This document shows positions 6,192 through 7,970 of a stretch of DNA of 7,970 nt, one piece after another. Positions within the stretch are counted from its first letter, which is position 1; each line of letters opens with the position of its first letter. The notes under the pieces were generated by a model. It saw only the letters and a list, made by a program, of their open reading frames with translations, did no database searches and was not told where the DNA came from. The translations under genes and the position numbers were made by a program. The DNA comes from an uncultured Arcobacter sp. (GTDB lineage Bacteria > Campylobacterota > Campylobacteria > Campylobacterales > Arcobacteraceae), in the NCBI GenBank assembly GCA_913062735.1, contig CAJXWI010000099.1, positions 1-7,970 on the forward strand, in the 5' to 3' direction.

Positions 6192-7451
6192 ATGCAAGAA
6201 ATTAATGCATTTATTTATGGTAAAAAAATAGGAACAATGATTGAGCATGAAGGAAGAGTTTATTTTGAGTATGAAAAAGAGTTCAAATTAGAAGGACTAG
6301 AAATATCCCCTATTAAACTGCATACAACAAAAACAAAAGATGCGTATATCAATGCAGATCAAATTGGACTTTATCATGGAGTTGCAGGAGTGTTTTTTGA
6401 TTCTTTACCTGATAAACATGGTATGCCTTTTATTGATAGATATTTTGAAAAAAAAGGACTTAGAGCTTTTGAAATGACTGTTTTGCATAAACTTGCATTT
6501 ATTGGAAATAGGGGTATGGGAGCTATTGAATACTTACCAAAAGAAGAAGATATAACACAAAGTGCTGAGCTTACAATTAATGCAAAAGAAGTATATGAGG
6601 AAATGAAACAAGGCTTAGAAAAAGATGATTCTTCAATTGAAGCACTAATGAATATTAGGCAAAGTGTATCTCCTGTTGGGGGTGGACGACCTAAAATGCT
6701 TGTGCAATATAACTATGAGAGCAATGAGATTAGATTAAATAAAACAGACTTACATCTTGGATATAAAAGAGCAATTATTAAATTTGATGAAGTTTATGAG
6801 TATATGGGAAGTATTGGTTTAACAAGACTTGAATACATATCTATGTCTATGGCAAAAGAAATAGGAATAAATACAGCCCAATTTCAATTAATTAATGAAG
6901 GTGACTCTAAACATCTACTTGTAAAAAGATTTGATAGAGACGATAATGATGAAAAAATACATATGTGTACCGCGTCAGGATTAATGCATCTTGATATCTC
7001 TATTCTAAAAGCTACCTCATATGAACAGCTATTTATGCTTACACGAAATGTATGTAAATCTCAAGAAGATGTGGAAGAACTTTTTAAAAGAATGATATTA
7101 AATATTCTTATTTTAAATTTTGATGACCACGCAAAAAACTTTGCATATTTAATGAATAGACGTGGAAAATGGAGCTTGTCCCCAGCCTATGATATTACCT
7201 ATTCAAAAGGTGTAATGAAAGCACATACTACAACAATTGCAGGAAAAGATTTAAATGTCACAAGAACAGATGTTCTAAAAATTGCAAAAAATCAATCAAT
7301 CAAAACAATACATGCTTCAAAAATTATTGATGACTGTATAAAAGTTGCAAAAACTTTTGAAGAAAAAGGGATAGCTATTGCACTAGATGCTGATACTAGA
7401 ACTGAGTGTAAAGAAAATATTGATAGGCAAATAGAGTTGCTTTTAGTATAA
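6192..7451 (+). CDS. hipA: HipA-family serine/threonine kinase toxin
   Basis: This full-length HipA (419 aa; E. coli 440 aa) is the toxin of a type II toxin-antitoxin pair. Known HipA kinases phosphorylate targets such as glutamyl-tRNA synthetase, halting translation and promoting dormancy. The N-terminal subdomain (about 1-115) includes GVAGVFFDSLPDKHG (63-77). The Gly-rich loop is SVSPVGGGRPKM (158-169), with Ser158 in the place of the autophosphorylated Ser150 of E. coli. RAIIKFD (193-199) offers the ATP-binding Lys197. The catalytic loop is NFDDHAKNF (309-317), with Asp311 as base and Asn316 as metal ligand. SPAYDIT (330-336) supplies Asp334, the DFG-like Asp. All key kinase residues are present, so the enzyme looks active. 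The AAAGGG ribosome binding site lies in the last codons of hipB. The actual target in this organism is unknown. Confidence 0.93.
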   Translation: MQEINAFIYGKKIGTMIEHEGRVYFEYEKEFKLEGLEISPIKLHTTKTKDAYINADQIGLYHGVAGVFFDSLPDKHGMPFIDRYFEKKGLRAFEMTVLHKLAFIGNRGMGAIEYLPKEEDITQSAELTINAKEVYEEMKQGLEKDDSSIEALMNIRQSVSPVGGGRPKMLVQYNYESNEIRLNKTDLHLGYKRAIIKFDEVYEYMGSIGLTRLEYISMSMAKEIGINTAQFQLINEGDSKHLLVKRFDRDDNDEKIHMCTASGLMHLDISILKATSYEQLFMLTRNVCKSQEDVEELFKRMILNILILNFDDHAKNFAYLMNRRGKWSLSPAYDITYSKGVMKAHTTTIAGKDLNVTRTDVLKIAKNQSIKTIHASKIIDDCIKVAKTFEEKGIAIALDADTRTECKENIDRQIELLLV

Positions 7452-7464
7452 AGAACTTAGTATC

Positions 7465-7502
7465 ATATCTCCAAAATTTTAAGAACTCTTAAAAGTGGAT
7501 AT
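7465..7502 (+). terminator. Probable terminator hairpin of the hipBA operon
   Basis: Just after the hipA stop, TTTTAAG (7477-7483) pairs with CTTAAAA (7488-7494) around an AACT loop. An outer helix joins ATATCTCC (7465-7472) to GTGGATAT (7495-7502) with one mismatch and one wobble, with four A residues bulged between. A T-rich tract (tctctctttatttt) follows. The mixed, bulged stem makes this less certain than the hairpin after ygjV. Confidence 0.45.
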
Positions 7503-7509
7503 TCTCTCT

Positions 7510-7566
7510 TTATTTTAAGTGGCTGGGTTAAGAGCTCGTGAAAGCTAGCGCATTCGTTTTTTTTCT
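7510..7566 (+). repeat. Direct repeat, copy B (~57 bp)
   Basis: This is the second copy of the sequence at 4887-4944, same orientation, 2.6 kb away. It includes TTAAGTGGCTGG, AGAGCTCGTGAAAGCTAG and CATTCG followed by a T run. The AGCT-N6-AGCT stem with a GTGA loop is kept, although the closing pair becomes C-A. The copy runs directly into the hairpin at 7562-7587, which is not preserved at copy A. Confidence 0.75.
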
Positions 7567-7587
7567 TCTTTTCTTGAAAAGAAGAAA
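7562..7587. repeat. Perfect 11-bp hairpin at the edge of repeat copy B
   Basis: TTTCTTCTTTT (7562-7572) and AAAAGAAGAAA (7577-7587) form a perfect stem with a CTTG loop. The left arm is preceded by a T run, so on the minus strand the hairpin is followed by U residues. It could thus stop transcription coming leftward out of the insertion sequence. It may equally be a hairpin within a dispersed repeat. Confidence 0.5.
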
Positions 7588-7594
7588 CAAGAAA

Positions 7595-7710
7595 GCAACT
7601 GACGGTTGTTGAAGGCTTACAGCTTCCCTCACTTATTATTTTACATTTCTAACTTGCGGAACTCCCTAAAACGTGCATTAAAGCACCTTTTTTAACGGTC
7701 AAACAGTTGC
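7595..7710 (-). ncRNA. Candidate structured RNA in the 3' flank of the IS110-family element
   Basis: On the minus strand, about 45 bases after the transposase stop, GCAACTG (7710-7704) can pair with CAGTTGC (7601-7595). A further interrupted helix (ACCGTT with AACCGT) lies just inside. Within this domain are GTGC-TTTAAT-GCAC (7686-7673) and GAAGCT-GTA-AGCcTTC (about 7626-7611). In the IS1111 group, a guide RNA that pairs with donor and target DNA is encoded downstream of the transposase; in the IS110 group it lies upstream. Which group this element belongs to cannot be told from the visible C-terminus. The RNA call is therefore inference from position and folding potential. Confidence 0.3.
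7668..7693 (+). terminator. Short hairpin with T run (possible plus-strand terminator)
   Basis: GTGC (7673-7676) and GCAC (7683-7686) enclose ATTAAA. AAAA (7668-7671) and TTTT (7688-7691) extend the stem across a C-C mismatch, and six T residues end at 7693. Read on the plus strand it resembles a weak intrinsic terminator facing the transposase gene. It may instead be an internal arm of the IS-end RNA structure. Confidence 0.3.
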
Positions 7711-7754
7711 CACCTTAAATATTGATAAAGTTTTTAACTAAAAATAGTCTTTTT

Positions 7755-7970
7755 TTATATTTGTTTAAATCTATGGGGATCATATACCTCGTTATTTTTG
7801 TATAAAGTATGTGCTAAGACCACCATCTTTCTCATAACTGCTATTTGAGCTACAGTAGTATGTTTACCATTATCTTTTAATCTATTATAAAACGTTTTTA
7901 ATTCTTCATTATGTTGTACTGCAACTAAGGTTGCCATAAACAATGTACTTCTGCAAATATTGCAGCCTGC
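7755..7970 (-). CDS. IS110/IS1111-family transposase, C-terminal end (partial at window edge)
   Basis: The frame enters at 7970 and stops at 7755, giving the last 71 residues. They begin AGCNICRSTLFMATLVAVQHN, continue with LKTFYNRLKDNGKHTTVAQIA, then VMRKMVVLAHTLYKNNEVYDP. This matches the end of the Transposase_20 domain of IS110-family recombinases, which typically read RxALYMAAL, then FYxRLxxxGKxxKxAxxAxMRKLL. The family acts as a DEDD-Ser recombinase, excising a circle and inserting without the usual target duplication. The catalytic parts lie outside the window. An internal TTG or ATG near 7943-7935 is not a real start, because the family match continues upstream to the window edge. The tail (DPHRFKQI) looks intact. 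Confidence 0.88.
   Translation of the reverse strand, partial: AGCNICRSTLFMATLVAVQHNEELKTFYNRLKDNGKHTTVAQIAVMRKMVVLAHTLYKNNEVYDPHRFKQI

Larger units (their letters stand above)
7452..7754. other. Intergenic region between hipA and the IS110-family transposase
   Basis: This stretch of about 300 bases holds no convincing gene. From left to right it contains the hipBA terminator candidate, direct-repeat copy B, a long perfect hairpin (7562-7587), then a structured stretch (7595-7710) with several inverted repeats that probably belongs to the insertion sequence. The exact IS end is not identifiable from one copy; it should lie between about 7566 and 7700. Confidence 0.6.

Noticed and set aside
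1..7970. CRISPR array, tRNA or rRNA genes
   Set aside because: No regularly spaced repeats, cloverleaf-like segments or conserved rRNA stretches were seen; the only repeat found has two copies 2.6 kb apart.

Overview
The window is AT-rich DNA from a Gram-negative bacterium. A Wza-type outer-membrane export lipoprotein gene, very low GC, short intergenic gaps and TATAAT-type -10 boxes with little -35 consensus all fit a Campylobacterota genome (Arcobacter-like). The genus is an inference from general appearance; no marker gene is present to prove it.

Left half (1 to about 4753, minus strand) is one tightly packed exopolysaccharide/capsule export operon, read right to left. The order is an alkaline-phosphatase-superfamily phosphodiesterase, a Wzz-type chain-length co-polymerase fused to a degenerate BY-kinase domain, a Wza/GumB-type export lipoprotein with SLBB domains, a serine-acetyltransferase-like hexapeptide O-acetyltransferase, and the first codons of one more gene that leaves the window at base 1. 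Neighbouring genes overlap by 14 and 26 bp or are 1 and 9 bp apart, and ribosome binding sites sit on the stop codons of upstream genes, so the set is probably co-transcribed and translationally coupled. Together they would polymerise, export and decorate a surface polysaccharide.

Middle to right (about 4887 to 7590) looks like an accessory block on the plus strand. It holds a YgjV-family inner-membrane protein gene with its own -10 box and terminator hairpin, then a hipB-hipA toxin-antitoxin operon. The hipB promoter has an extended -10 covered by an inverted repeat (7-8-7) that resembles the 5-8-5 layout of E. coli HipB operators. The block is bracketed by two imperfect direct copies of a ~58-bp sequence (4887-4944 and 7510-7566).

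Right edge (about 7590 to 7970) carries the 3' end of an IS110/IS1111-family transposase on the minus strand. Its 3' non-coding flank contains a ~117-nt region closed by GCAACTG/CAGTTGC with internal hairpins. This is a candidate for the guide (bridge/seek) RNA that some members of the family encode downstream of the transposase. The most unusual points are this flank, the direct repeats around ygjV-hipBA, the putative HipB operator and the eroded kinase domain in the polysaccharide operon.
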